DNA of 64,000 nt, taken from the NCBI RefSeq assembly GCF_050947875.1, contig NC_134569.1:23039631-23103630 (forward strand). Direction: 5' to 3'. The translations under genes and the position numbers were made by a program. The notes under the pieces were generated by a model. That model did not search any database, had not been told where the DNA came from, and was given only the letters and a program-made list of their open reading frames with translations. The DNA is from Dermacentor variabilis (taxonomy: Eukaryota > Arthropoda > Arachnida > Ixodida > Ixodidae). Below, piece after piece: positions 33,038 through 45,603 of the stretch (positions are counted from its first letter, which is position 1; every line of letters begins with the position of its first letter).

Positions 33038-33663
33038 TTTTAAAGGGGTACTGACACAAAAGTTTGGTGTCCTCCTTTTCTGCCTTTTTTAGGTAGCTGG
33101 CGACTCCATAGTTCCAGTACGAAGCCTCAATTCCTCGAGGGCACCACAAATGAATCATTACAGCACTTTTTGTACGGCCTGCCCAAGACACTCGTCAAGC
33201 GCAGCATTTGCGTCAGGCATAAAAAAGGTTGCTTCTCCTGTCACCGAAAGTGTAGGTGGTGGGGTGGGGTGGTTGAAGGGCATACAGTAACTTGGTGGCT
33301 TCCAAACTGCCAGAGCTGTCAAACTGGCCCCTCTGATTGGTCACATCTCTTTAAAATGCAGGAGGACACGTTCTCTCCCCTAGTGTCCAGTCGTGGCCAC
33401 AGTGCGTGGCTGCATCGATCAGTAGTATTTGGTGCCTCAAGACCACCACAGTAGGTTTCGGTGACGAAGTAGGTAACCTTTTTCATATCCGAAGCCACGC
33501 TGCTTTTGGCGGGCATTTTGAAATGGTCGTAATAAACTTTAAAGTAATTAATTATTTGTTGCACTCTCAGGGAATTGAGACCCCATAACGTAATTACTGG
33601 GTCGAGGGCTATTCAATAAAGTAATAAAAATGGCAAACAATTTCTGTCAGTACTGCTTTAAAG
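33038..33663. mobile_element. MITE-like element with TTTAAAGGGGTACTGACA ends
   Basis: The left end TTTTAAAGGGGTACTGACAC (33038) and the right end TGTCAGTACTGCTTTAAA (33646-33663) are inverted matches. The interior is about 620 bp, more GC-rich than the flanks, and encodes nothing recognisable. The same terminal motif is used by the element at 35504. Confidence 0.6.
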
Positions 33664-35503
33664 GGTAAAACATAAAATTACATTGAGCATTTTAGCACAG
33701 TTTTGAATGTTTAAACAAATGTCTGAAGAACTAGCTTTCCTTGTGATGGAGCAAGCTGATTTGGCATGGTGCTAATATCTTCTATAGATGTTGTCGATGT
33801 ATTGCCCATCGTCAGTGCTATTGGGCTAGGAATTATAAGACAAGACGGGCTATATTTGCACGGCAGCCTGTTAACAGGATGTTGGCCTTTCTGCTACGTA
33901 GGCCAAGCTGTGTTGTAAAGTGTATGCACAAGAAAAGGTGCTACATAATTTATTTGTTTTCCATCCTCAGCTAATGGATGTTTCTGGCTTACTATAATGT
34001 TGTGCATGCAATAAAATGCTAGATTGGGGACTGGTATTTTCATGGTACCGGCTAATTTTGTTGTCATGGACCTGAATGGGCAGTTCAAATAGCGAACTGC
34101 AGTCACATTTGATGCTAACTTTTCAGGGGAGGTCTGTCTAGAGAGGCACATGCTTTCTGTAAACATGCTCTTGACTAGGTTATAGAGGGACTTTGCACCT
34201 TTTTTTCACTGCTTGGTTTGCACTGTGTTTAATGATGTGGGCAGCACCAATTTGTTTCCTTGTCTTTTATTTTTCTTTATGGATATGCTTATGACATTTA
34301 TAACTGACATAGGCGTGTTTATTCAGTAATCGGTGTTGCACAAATTTTTGAACCACATCTTGTCACCCTGGCTAAGGAACACAATATAGTACATTTTAAT
34401 GCTGGTGAACAATTGGTGTGCATATTCTTCATGTTGTGCATTTTAGGAACTGTTCCTTTAGAAATGGTTCAGTGGTGTTATTATGAAAACTGCCTTCCTG
34501 TGATTGTAAAACTGCTGCTGCTTCAGCAAAACCTTTAAGAGAAAGCAGCACACAGATTTCTAAAGCCTCACTCGCTAATACTAGAAACTCATTGTTTGTA
34601 ACATGACTGCGAAAATAATCTCTTAAGTAACAACTGAAATGTGAAACACGTGCATTTTGACCTATGTAAACAGTGACATATCTAGGCATTTTGGCAGGAA
34701 TGGGCCTCGGAATGTGTTTATGACATGGTGAACTTTGTAATTCAAAGAATTACCGGCCTCACTTCAGTGTAAGGTAGGAAATGGGGGTGGGAGCTCAAGT
34801 ACTAGTGACATGTCCTTGGCTTCACACTTGCTTGGAGGGTTATTTTGCCATCCCCATGATGCTTTGCATACACAGATCAACACAAGCAACCTTTTAGCCA
34901 GTTGTATGAGCAGTTACAGCTATCTTAGCATTTTTGAAGCTCATTTGTTTGAACAGCTCAGATTTCTGTTTATTAAACATTTATTTTAAAATCTTGACGC
35001 ATTTAACTGGTAGGATCTGAACTTACGTTGATCTGGTGACTAAAGTTAGACATGAGAATTTAATCATCCTTGAAGGATGTCAATTAAATTATTTAATGTT
35101 TCATTGTTTGCCTTGCAGACACTGTTCTGTAGCCATATTTAAATTCTTTTTCTTTGTTTCTTTTTTTTTTTTCTTAGCAAATGATGGGTTGCTTGTAAAG
35201 TGCTGTAGTGTCCTTTTTCATGCCAAAGTGCAGTCAAGATACAAAAGCATGGTTGTTTGCTCTAAAATACATCTGATAATTGAAGCAACTGACAGTTTTG
35301 TTTAGTAAACTAGGAAATGAATGAGTTTCTTTTTGAAAGTATATGGCTTTAATGGCACTCTCAGATTTGTTTATTGTGGCATTTAATTGTCTCAGGTCTC
35401 TTTACTATTCCTTCTTATTAGTTCTTACATTTATTTTTATGTCATGGTTCTTTATCATTGTTGCTATGAAAAAAATTTTTCACACTGCATCTTTTGGGCA
35501 TCT

Positions 35504-36018
35504 AAAGGAGCACTGACATCAAAATTATTGCTTTTCTTTTTTCTGCTTGAAAAGATGCCACAGTTAACACGTATTGCAAAGAAAGACTTGTTGTTCATTG
35601 ACAGATGTCACAGTTTCTTATTATTAAGCTTCTTTTTAACAAAGTGGTTCTGGCTTCTTGAAGCCATGCCTGAAACACATCACCAGCTGTGATTAGCATG
35701 CATGTGAAAGTTATGAGAGATCTGGAGTTGTTTATGCAGTTCTAGTGAACATTTCACTGCATACTTCTTGCTATATTTTATAGTGCAGTGTATGCATGCT
35801 TACATCCTTTGCATGCCACAGTGTCCATCCTTGTGCTCCTTTTGGCATTTCTACACCCGGTTTGCAATGTCATGAGCTTGAGAAGCTCAAAAGCATGTTG
35901 CGAAAAAATGCTTTTGGTTGGTTACAGATTGCCATTGCCAAATTATGGACTGTGGTGCATAATTGGTGATTACAAGGAAGAAAGTACAGTCAAAATTTTG
36001 ATGTCGGTACTCCTCTAA
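35504..36018. mobile_element. Second MITE-like element with AAAGGAGCACTGACA-type ends
   Basis: The left end AAAGGAGCACTGACATCAAA and the right end TTTTGATGTCGGTACTCCTC are inverted matches over about 22 bp. The interior, about 470 bp, is AT-rich and differs from the 33038 element. There is no transposase. Confidence 0.6.
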
Positions 36019-38049
36019 CAGTGTCTTCTGTTTATGAAGTTGATGAGCTTACAAGCTCAAAGTTTATAACAGCTGTGTGAGGGAAAACATGCTCATCTTA
36101 ATTATATATTTTTTCTGTCACTTTTTGACAAATAAAGTTGTTTGTACTCTTTCTTTCTGTGTGTGAGATCCTAATATTTTTGTGGATAGACACACAAACC
36201 CCAACCAGATGTCCTTGGAGCTTGCCATAATTCTAGCTTGGTGTGTAGCAGTTATTCTTGACTACTTGTTTTCCATTTTAAATCCCACTGAGAGTGCCTG
36301 AAGTTTGAAACATCAATTAAAAGGTGAGAAAGAAATGTCTGCATGAGTTGACATTTTGTGCATAATGACATTTTATCTGCATTCCATTTCAGATATGCCT
36401 CTGTGAGAAGCCATCTTCAAAGGAATTGCACTTTGCCCAAATGATAGCACAATTGGCAGCAGCACCCAGTGAATACGCCTTTGAAGTTTAAGCTGATAAA
36501 GTGTGTCTTCAATTAGAAACACATTTGTGTATTCATTGTGGTTAGTAATGTTGTTGCAGAGTGCTGTCTCTTCTGCATACAGTTGCTCTGCTACAGTCAT
36601 GTACCTTTTGATGTCCTCCAAAGTTTCAGTGTGTGGAGCTGAGTTTTTACGATGGCTGAGAGTTAATGCAGCTCTTTCTAATGTATTGCATTTTTCCAAT
36701 GAAGACTTGGTTTACTCTGTACTATCTGCTGCAAAATATCCCAGGCCAAAGTACTACAGAAAAATTGAATGTTTCACAATGAGAATGCATGATGGCTGCT
36801 GGCACTACACTATAGATGTAGAAATGTAGTTAGATACCTCTATACTGCTAAGGTCAGCAAAGAGCTGGCAACCATAGCACTGGTTTAATGTCTGGTTTGG
36901 TCATAACCTCTTTGGCGTGGAATTTCTTTCAATAAATAATACATCATATTCTGCAGAAAGAGAATAATATAGCATGCTTATAACATCATTGTAGTCTCAT
37001 GTAAGTGTCTGTGTACCTAAATATTTCAAAAGGTAATTATTCTTCTAATCATGGAATTTTATTGAGTGCCCAGTGAATCCATTTTCTGTGCTTGTGCTGC
37101 ACTTTTTGGTGGGTGTTAATATTTTTGACAAAACACTCCTCACTAAGCACTTTGTTTGTCAACGTGTGAACAGCAATACCATACAGATCAAATAGCCTTC
37201 AAATTCATCCGTGGCAGAAAACTTGTATAGTAGAAATACCACCAAATGTATCTGTTTCCACATAAAGCCGAAGGTTTCATGCAACATTTCAAAATATATT
37301 GTCAACTTCTCTCGGTGCAGTGTTCTAACTAGTAGGTTCACTGAAATATCTGACTTGGCATTCAACTGCACTGAAGGCTTGCATTTATTCGCATTGGGTA
37401 TATGCTTGCCTTTGAGCAGTTATATTAGTTTAAATAATGGACTGTGAAACATAGTACTAAAATGTGGTAAGTGCAAATGATAAAGATGTGTCAGTGGCTG
37501 GTCTTGTGTTCTTGCCCTTTAAAATTCTGTTAAAAATAAAACTTTGACTTAAAGTTGATTATATATTTTGCATCATTATATTAAGGATAATGGAAAGTAC
37601 CTTCTTTGTCTGCATTTTGATTCAGGAGAGAGAAAAACAGGCTCTGCTTACATTTCTTGCACGAAATTGTCTGAAGTATCAGCCTATGCCTCAAGTCTTA
37701 TTTAAAACTAGTACATTGAAGGAAATGGTTCATTATTGGTACCTTTCTATTTTTCTGCCATTGTTCTTGAGGTATGCTTCACAAGTGCATTATTGAATTA
37801 AAGATAGGGTAACAAGAGCTGTGATTTAAGTAAGGTACCTTTAAGGTGTTCTACCTATACAAAGTCCTCAATTGAAGCATCAGGTCAGCCTTAATCACTG
37901 TTTTGATTAAGGTTGTTAGTAGGGAGATTGGCCTTCATGTGTGTCGAGCAATTGATCTAAATCTGTTGTATTATTTTTTTTTAAATTGTATGTTTTTATT
38001 GTGTCATGAAGTACAATAAAACACTGACAGAAGGGAAAAAAAATTTCAG

Positions 38050-38561
38050 AGCTTGGACTGTATGAAGAGGAGGAGGAAGAGGAAATCGACACGGACAATA
38101 GTGATGAAGAAGAGCCTCTTGAAGAACCTCTTGAAGAATTTGGCTTTGCTACAGCTACTGGGGGTGACTCTCCGTACCTTTCCCATCTGTCTCCCAGTCA
38201 GACACTGTCTGCATTGTCTGTGCCTGTCCACCAACAGCGGCAGCCACATGTGGGGCCTTCTCCAGAGGCTTCGTTTGAAACGGCTGACCCTTCCCATGAG
38301 TTTGGCTACGATCTGGAATCATCCATGCGCTCACCACTCAAGCGTATTGTTTGTCCTATTTGCTTGCATACCTTTGCCAACAAAGCGAACTTCAAGCGCC
38401 ACCAGCTTCTGCACTGGCCGGTAAGACGGAAGTTCCCCTGCTTCCTCTGCCCCAAGCAGTTCAACTGGCCTGACGATGTCAAGCGGCATATTCGCAGTGT
38501 GCATCAACTCAATGTGGACCCAAAGGGACGCAAACAGCCACCGCCGAGCATGGCATTGTGA
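38050..38561 (+). CDS. Alternative terminal exon: acidic region plus two C2H2 fingers (unit 2)
   Basis: The exon opens after TTTCAG at 38049, with two bases completing a split codon; an in-frame stop at 38025 excludes an earlier start. It begins with an acidic block (LYEEEEEEEIDTDNSDEEEP, then LEEPLEEF), followed by a serine/proline/glutamine-rich linker. Finger 1 is CPICLHTFANKANFKRHQLL plus H; finger 2 is CFLCPKQFNWPDDVKRHIRS plus VH. A short basic tail ends at the stop 38559-38561. The total is about 170 residues, longer than the sister exons. Fingers imply DNA binding; the acidic block could be an activation or interaction region, which is inference. Pyrimidine tract: a T run at about 37973-37982. 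Confidence 0.83.
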
Positions 38562-39299
38562 CACCACATTTGAATGAAAAGCTGAGCAACACTTGTGCCG
38601 TCCAGTGCGACGTGCCACTAATGGCGTGTGTGCATATGTGTACTGCTTCACCTGCTGCAAGCTATGAGGGTTGTGTGTCTGGGCTGCGGTCCACATGTAT
38701 TCCTGTGAGGCTGTTTCTGTTAGTGATAGACCACAGTGTGAGCTTATTGCATTGACAACACAGTGTTATGAAATAGCTGTGCTGGCATCCATGCTTGAGG
38801 TATACTTCGGCGTGTGAACATTTATTTTGCTGCTTTCAGCTGGATCCGAGTGTGATGGCAGAGTGTGTGCAGTTTTTTGTACCTTGGTGTGTACCTCTTC
38901 TGGTGCTTACTACACAAGTGTGGCATTGCCATGTTATTACCCAAGACTATGTAACTGCTCTTATGCACCTGAGCTACATGTATATGTTTAAGTTCTCCTG
39001 TTTACAGTCAACGAACAGTACACATGTTTGTTTTTCTTGCAGTAGTAGTTGCCGCTGAGGCATCTGGTGTACAAGAGGCGCTTACCAATATTCATGCATA
39101 CTGTGATGCACCACTTGTGGAGAGCATGACTAAACATTAACACGTACATTTACATTTGAGCAGCATTCAAAATAACTTGTTCTATATGCAGATATTTTAT
39201 TGGCCAGTGTGCAGAGGTAGCACTGTTGCTGCTTTAAGTAAGTTGCACTTTGTGCTATATGTGCAATCATCATATGCCTTCAAACAGAAAATTGTTGAA

Positions 39300-39336
39300 A
39301 ATAAAAATAGTGTTTATACTAGCTACTGAGAATAAA
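39300..39336 (+). terminator. Candidate poly(A) signals for unit 2
   Basis: AATAAA at 39300-39305 and again at 39331-39336, about 740-770 bp after the unit 2 stop. Use is inferred. Confidence 0.4.
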
Positions 39337-39819
39337 TGTCAGGCAGTTGTCTTAATTCGAAGAAAATATGTTCTAAAGGGGTCACTTTACTTAGCATAGT
39401 GAAATATACTGCATAAACTAAGAATAAAATCTACACATGTGGCAACAGTGCATGAAACAGTGTGATAATGTTTCTATTTATCATTTCATTGTCTTTTAAA
39501 TTTTATGTTTTTTTAATCTTTGGTGATGTGGATGATACCAAAAAGAAGTGCTTCAGGTGTTCTAGGTTAAATTTTTTCATTGATGCAGACTTTAGTCTTG
39601 TGCTCATACCTAACACCATTTGAAGTTGACTGATGACTCTACTACTTGGAGTATATCCGCTTTGTTGCACTTTGTTGTATTTTATGGTATCAGTGTGAGC
39701 TGTGGACACTTTTAAGTACTTATTTTCTCTTCCTTTGGGCTATATGCTGGCTTAGCAATCTATGCTTGATGCTTTTGAGTTCTGGAAGTCAAAATTTGTG
39801 CAACGTGAGGTTAAGCACA

Positions 39820-39893
39820 AGAGAGCATGTAGGACAACAGAACAGGACGAAGACTAAGAATACAGTAGAATTCTGTTGTCCTATGTGCTCTCT
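39820..39893. repeat. Snap-back hairpin element, 74 bp
   Basis: AGAGAGCATGTAGGACAACA (39820 onwards, ending GAA at 39842) is the reverse complement, with two mismatches in 23, of TTCTGTTGTCCTATGTGCTC plus TCT (39871-39893). The spacer is 28 bp. Confidence 0.85.
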
Positions 39894-42800
39894 TCCACTT
39901 TGCCTCATGTTAAGCAGTACCATATAGCCCACCAGTCTGTTCTTTTCAAAATTGTTATTTCTTTGCGTAATTTTTTTCGCTTTTTGACATGTGTAATGGG
40001 TTGTAGCTTGGTTCTATTTTGGATACTTCTGCCCCTTGTCCTGTGCATTATCTTTCCCAAGACAGATTGAATTATATTTAGCATAGCTTAATATTGGGAC
40101 TCAATCTTTTTATGAAATTGGACAAGGCCATTTTTGTGATAGTCAGTCAATGTTATTTGCGCTGCCTGTTGCATTTTTTCTGTAATAATTTTTTTAAAGC
40201 CCTAGACACTCATGCTGTAGCAATTATTTACTGCACCTGATCTGGAAGGTGTAGAATCTCTTGAGCCTTCTTTTATGGTAGCCAGCATCATCCATGTGTT
40301 ATTGTGTAAATCTAGACCCATTTTTTGAAAACGATCTCAGGGCTGCCATGCTTGAGCAGGAACTTTTTTTCTGTGGTTAAAAGCCTAATAAGAAATTTCA
40401 CAACCTTGGTGAAGTGCAGGAAAATTTACGTTTATGTTCTTTTGTAACATTGACCAGTGTTTTAAAGCCAGCACAAAAGCACACTGCTTCACAAGCACGT
40501 GGCTCAAAATGGGCAACCCTTTTGAATGAAGCATGAAGGTGCTACATATTCAGTAGAATTTGCAATGTGCAAGTTGTGGTCGTAGTACTCTCCTGGTGAG
40601 GCTAGTGATACTAACATGATTCACATTCAAGAAAAATGCAGAGAGCGTTTTGCCATTCCTGCAATGCACATCATACACTGTGCTTTATAGTGTTCATAAT
40701 CTTCAATGCAGGGCGCCTCTGCCACAAATCAATAATGTGCTGGCCGGCGAAAAAACGGGGACGCCATGACGAAACACTGCAAGTTTCTATCCTCCCGTGG
40801 CCAGTGTATCATTGCTTCATAATATACTTATACACGCTGCGTTCAGAGAAAAGAGATTGAAAAGTATAAAGAGGATGCACGTTTCTGGAATGGCAAAATG
40901 CTCTCCACTTTTTTATTTCAGTGTGCCACATGTTAGTGGCACAGCTCTACTTGGAGAGTACTCTGACTGCAGCTTGCACTTCTTAAGTTACACTGAATGT
41001 GGCAGTACCTACACCTCACAGGCTTCTGCAGTATTCCCTTTTGCTAATGAAAGTTTGTAATGTCTGCTCTATGACTCCCATATCTTGGTTTATTTTATTG
41101 CACTAGGGATGGTTATAGGGTCATGGATCATTTATAAACGAAGTTTATAGCTAGAAGTGAAGGAGAGAAAATGTAAACTTAGTGCACTGGTCAGTTCAGG
41201 TCTACAAGTTTCGTTCACATTAAATGAAGGCTAAGTGGTCAAAACATTTCTGCACCCACTGTGGTGGCATTCATTGTCTATTTGTAGTTTTGGGGCATTC
41301 AAGTATCCATTTAAATGCATTAGGCTACATGGCATGGGGACGTCTGTTACTTGGAGAACAACCAGAGTCTTCAGCACTCATAAAATGCACCATTAAGTAA
41401 TGAAGGCCTAAAACTGCCTGATCTTGAGCTATAAAAGCTTGAGCTTGTATTAAGGTTCTATTTTAGTGCTTTATTTTGTTGTATTTTTAAATGTTATCTC
41501 ATTTTTTCATTATTTCATTTTAAAATGCTGCCTGGTTGCATTATGTGTTGTTGGAACAGGAAGTCTCAAATGTTGATGCTGCCAGGTAAAAGTGCCATTT
41601 ACATCTGCCAAGTTTAATTGTTTTACTCCTAATATGTTGCATCTATAAAGCAGTAATCCTCAAGTTGCCTTCAAGTGAACTAGTACATTGCTGGAATTTT
41701 CTGCAAGTTTCAATAATTAAGGCAGAAGTTTGTATTTTTAAAGATTGTCTAGTTCAGGCATGCACAATGTAGAGCCAGAACATTTAGGTTTTCAGTTTTA
41801 GGGGCATTCCAGTATCATATGATCATTTTGTCATCTAACATCATATTATTTGGAACTTTAGCATTCAACCCATTCGTTGTGACAGCATCTTTGGCTGGGT
41901 TTGCTACCCTTTTAAATTGCTCTTTGTTAGTAATGTTCATTTTGAGCAGAAGTCATTTATGGTGGCGGTAAAGTTCATTTGTGTTTGCCAAGCTATGTGT
42001 CAATTTGTTTCCTCTTCCTCTCCCCACTAGTTCTGGCACAAATATATGATGCTGGCTTCTCTGGGGGAGAGAGGCAAATTTTAACATCAAATGAGGAAAA
42101 TTTATCTGTCACATTCCATAGTGATTAAAAACTCTACTTTAATTGGCAGAAAATTATGGTATGCTATTTTTGGGATGACGATATTTAACTACATACACTC
42201 TTCTTGGTTTTTATGACAGCAGTATCTCCACTCCAAAATATCCCCATTTTTTGTTGCTTACGAGAAATGTTTTTTCATTTTCCCATTTGTGCACTGTAAC
42301 TGTCGCATTGCTGTCGTGCATAACAGCAGTAACTGCCATCCCTTTTTTTTTTGTGTGTGTGGTTGACAGTTTGCAGCACTTCGCTTCTTGCTTTCTTGCT
42401 GTGATGCTCACTTCTCTTCCTCTGACTTCTGTTTGCATGTACTGATAATACATTTGCTATTTGGAATTTTCATTTTATCATAATTGTTATTCTTCATAGT
42501 TGATTTGTTTACATTTGTAGATGCGCTTTACGCATAGTCTAGCTGAGTTGGCAATTGAAAGCTGGAGTATATTTTGTTGCGAAGGAATAAAGGTTTATTT
42601 AAAGTTTGAAAACATAAAGTGAGTCTGTGCTTTTCATCTTTTCTAACACCAAATTAAATGGCTTGAATGTTTGCTGCTGAAACAGGATTACATTTGTGTA
42701 ACTGACTAGAAAATCAGATCAGAGTATTTTCAGTGTGAAGTAAATCTTAACTGTAACAAATGTCCTTCCTTACATTGTGAAATGCAGCTCTCCACTTTGT

Positions 42801-43458
42801 TTAAAAGCCTTCATATTAACATACCATTGAGATACAAATATTTGTAAATCTGGAAAACTGAAAATATTTGAGAAATCTTTTTTTTTAATTGTGGGCGCAG
42901 TGAGCATTCATGTTGTTTGTGAACATGAGTCTTTAGCTTCCTTTGGCACTTGCATTTTCAGATGGTGCTTTTGAAGTGTCAATATCAAATGTCTAAAAAC
43001 TTGCTTCAGTTGATAAACTGTGCTGTTGCGTTTGTGTGTGACTTCTTATTTTTTATTTTATTACAGTGATTTCATTCCTGCTTTAGCTTTTTGAGCACCT
43101 TAAATTTAGGAGTACCACTTTACAGATGTTCTTTTTCTGTTTTTATTTCTTTTCTTTTTTGTGCTGCAATGGTGTAAATACTTGAGTAGTGTGCTCTTCT
43201 CATAAGTTTTTATAGTTATGTTATGGCTGTTTGTGTAGACACCAAAATGCTAACTTCAACCTTGCAATATTCTCTCTTATTGATTTCTTTTAAGCTCTGC
43301 TTCTAAACATGTGTATCCAAAAGACACTATAATGTTAAACGTGAGGCAATCACTGGGCAAAACTATATCCCTTTTATCGTGTACGTAATGCCCATACTGA
43401 TGTTTCGAGGTATGAGTTTTGCATGTGACCACAGCACATCCACTTTCTTTTGTTCCAG

Positions 43459-43814
43459 GTATTACAGTCACGTCAGTCGACACCAATGCCCATGAAAGAA
43501 CCAGTGCAGTGCAGCTTCTTGCAAAGTCATTGCTATGGCAGCCGGTTCCATCACGAGAGAAAGAAGAAGTACGGTTTCCCTGTGACATCTGCCACAAAGA
43601 CTTTTCGACAGCTTACACTATGCGACGGCACCGTGTCATTCACAACCCAAATTTTCTAAAGCACCAGTGTGACTTCTGTCCTCGAAGGTTCAACTGGATC
43701 GACAACCTGCGCTCTCACATGCAAGGTGTGCATGGTGTTGTCTTGCAGCAAGGCCAGAGGGGCCGGCCGAGATGTCGTAACCGTGGCAGCCCTGATCATC
43801 ACACATCGAGTTGA
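43459..43814 (+). CDS. Alternative terminal exon with two C2H2 fingers (unit 3)
   Basis: A strong acceptor (CTTTCTTTTGTTCCAG ending at 43458) opens the exon with two bases completing a split codon. About 40 residues of linker precede finger 1, CDICHKDFSTAYTMRRHRVI plus H, and finger 2, CDFCPRRFNWIDNLRSHMQG plus VH. A basic/glycine-rich tail (QQGQRGRPRCRNRGSP) ends at stop 43812-43814. RGRPR resembles an AT-hook core, which may add minor-groove contact; that is a suggestion. Finger 2 shares the F-x-W-x-D pattern with units 1 and 2. No close AATAAA was seen downstream. Confidence 0.85.
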
Positions 43815-45543
43815 ATGGAAGGCTTTGCTTGGATTTTTTATGCTTGTCTCCAGTGCGGGTGCTATATGAGCAATGTAGTAGTAAGTTCTAAATGTGTACC
43901 TTTTATTTTTGTTTTTTTACTTCGTTGGGGTTAGAAGCCATGAGCGAGAGCGAGGCATCGTTACAGTTGTGTTTGTAGCACAAACATTTTCATTTGTCCA
44001 CATTAAGGATGCACATAATGTTCTGAATTTGTGTAATGCCTGATGTTGAGAATTGGACATTTGCTGCCCTTAGTCACATGCAGAATAATGCAGGTGGAGG
44101 AAGAGATCTCAACACATGGCTGCTGAGAATGAAGTGACCAACGTTTTATGAAGTACTTCATAATTGTTTATAGCCTGCACCTCATGTTTCAGTCAACTTT
44201 GTTGACGTATACCAGTGTAGCTTTAAGTCCTGGATACACATGAGCTTTTTTCTGCTTGTCAGTTTGTTTATGAGATTAGCACATGTCTATTGATGCCAAA
44301 GTGCTGACCTGTGAAGGACAAATAGTATATTACAGGCACCATTCTTGCTTCTTTTTGAAAACATTTTATTTTTCAGTTCCTTTCCTGAAGTATAGGATAT
44401 TTAGTTCCTGCAGCTCTCCTTATTTCAGTTGTTTAATCACATGAACTTCTGGTAATGTTGCAGATTAATTGCTTGAACGATTTAGTAAATTTGTCTGCTA
44501 ATATGTTGCATGTTTGGAACATACACTTTGCCATAGTGCCCATAGTAACACAGATCTGCAGCTACTGAAAACTTGTGCAGCCTGTGCTGTACTTACTTTT
44601 GCCAGCGATACCGAGACAGGTTACCTATTCTTTAGCCGTAAAAGTTGTAATGTAGATGTGCACTAAGAATTGAGTTATATAAAGTTAGTATGAGTGTAAT
44701 TATCACTGTATGATAAATCTGCAAAAAGTCTCATTGTCCACGCTACTTTGTTGTGCAAGCATGTACACACATCCTAAGGCTTTGCCTCCCTTGAGAACAC
44801 AGTCATGAGGCCTTGGAGCAGTTTTTCATTGGTGTACTGGATATGGAACAGGGAACGTATTGCAGAAAGTGTTTTCTGCTAGTTCACTATAAGAGCAGAG
44901 CTACAGAAGTTTATCTCTTCAACCTCCTCTGTAAAACCAGCCAGAGAATGACTTTGGCTTTGTCCCAGGGCTGTATAGTCCTTTCTGAATGGCGTATTGA
45001 GGTTTGCAGCAGTTGTTTCATTCTTTGTGCTATAAAGAAATGAAGCCACTAAGAGCTGATTTCAGATTGCATTATGTCACAGCCATGAAACTCTTAATGC
45101 TTGAGATCTCTGGAAAGTAAGGATGAAAATTCACTTCTTTCTTTAAAGTTTTGGAGCACCGTGGGTGCAGTAGAACACTGATAAGACATGCTGGATGGAG
45201 TTGGCTGTTATTGTGCCGTTATTGTGCAAGTAGAAACTTCATTTCTTCCGATCAGGATGGTACTTATTCTTTATTCATGTCCACCTGACCATAGAGTTTC
45301 CTACAATATACTGGAGGGAACTCCGGCACTGCAGTCGTTTACCCACCGAGGGAATGATGGGAAGTACATAGATTTGTCTGATCTTCGTGCTTGTGGATTC
45401 AGACGTTCTTGTGGCTTTGTTTATTACGCTTTATATGCCTTCATTGTCGTAAATTTCAGAGCAATCTATGTTTTTCGAAGTGCGGAAGCTACTGCGAACA
45501 CGCACAATCACTACTAATTGCAAGCGATTCAGCTTGTCGAGGT

Positions 45544-45603
45544 GGCCAAATCGAAATGCGCCAAGCATCTCAAGGCACTGGCTTACCCGCGATAAATTCA
45601 TAA
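45544..45603 (+). repeat. Dispersed repeat, copy 1
   Basis: GGCCAAATCGAAATGCGCCA to AATTCATAA. It matches 47486-47545 at roughly 80% by eye. It sits in a GC-richer patch (about 45230-45700) that looks like an inserted repeat. Confidence 0.7.

Larger units (their letters stand above)
24281..38049. other. Long 3' UTR/intron interval between units 1 and 2, with small repeats
   Basis: About 13.8 kb without a supported gene. It is AT- and TG-rich. It contains a repeat-like stretch at 25820-25930, small TIR and hairpin elements (listed separately), trinucleotide repeats at 29128-29153 and 29934-29986, and a poly-C run at about 29586-29599. Open frames on both strands are short, lack recognisable domains and look like chance. 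Confidence 0.45.
38562..43458. other. 3' UTR/intron between units 2 and 3
   Basis: No supported gene in 4.9 kb. It is AT/TG-rich with one hairpin element at 39820. Short frames on both strands lack domains. Confidence 0.45.
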
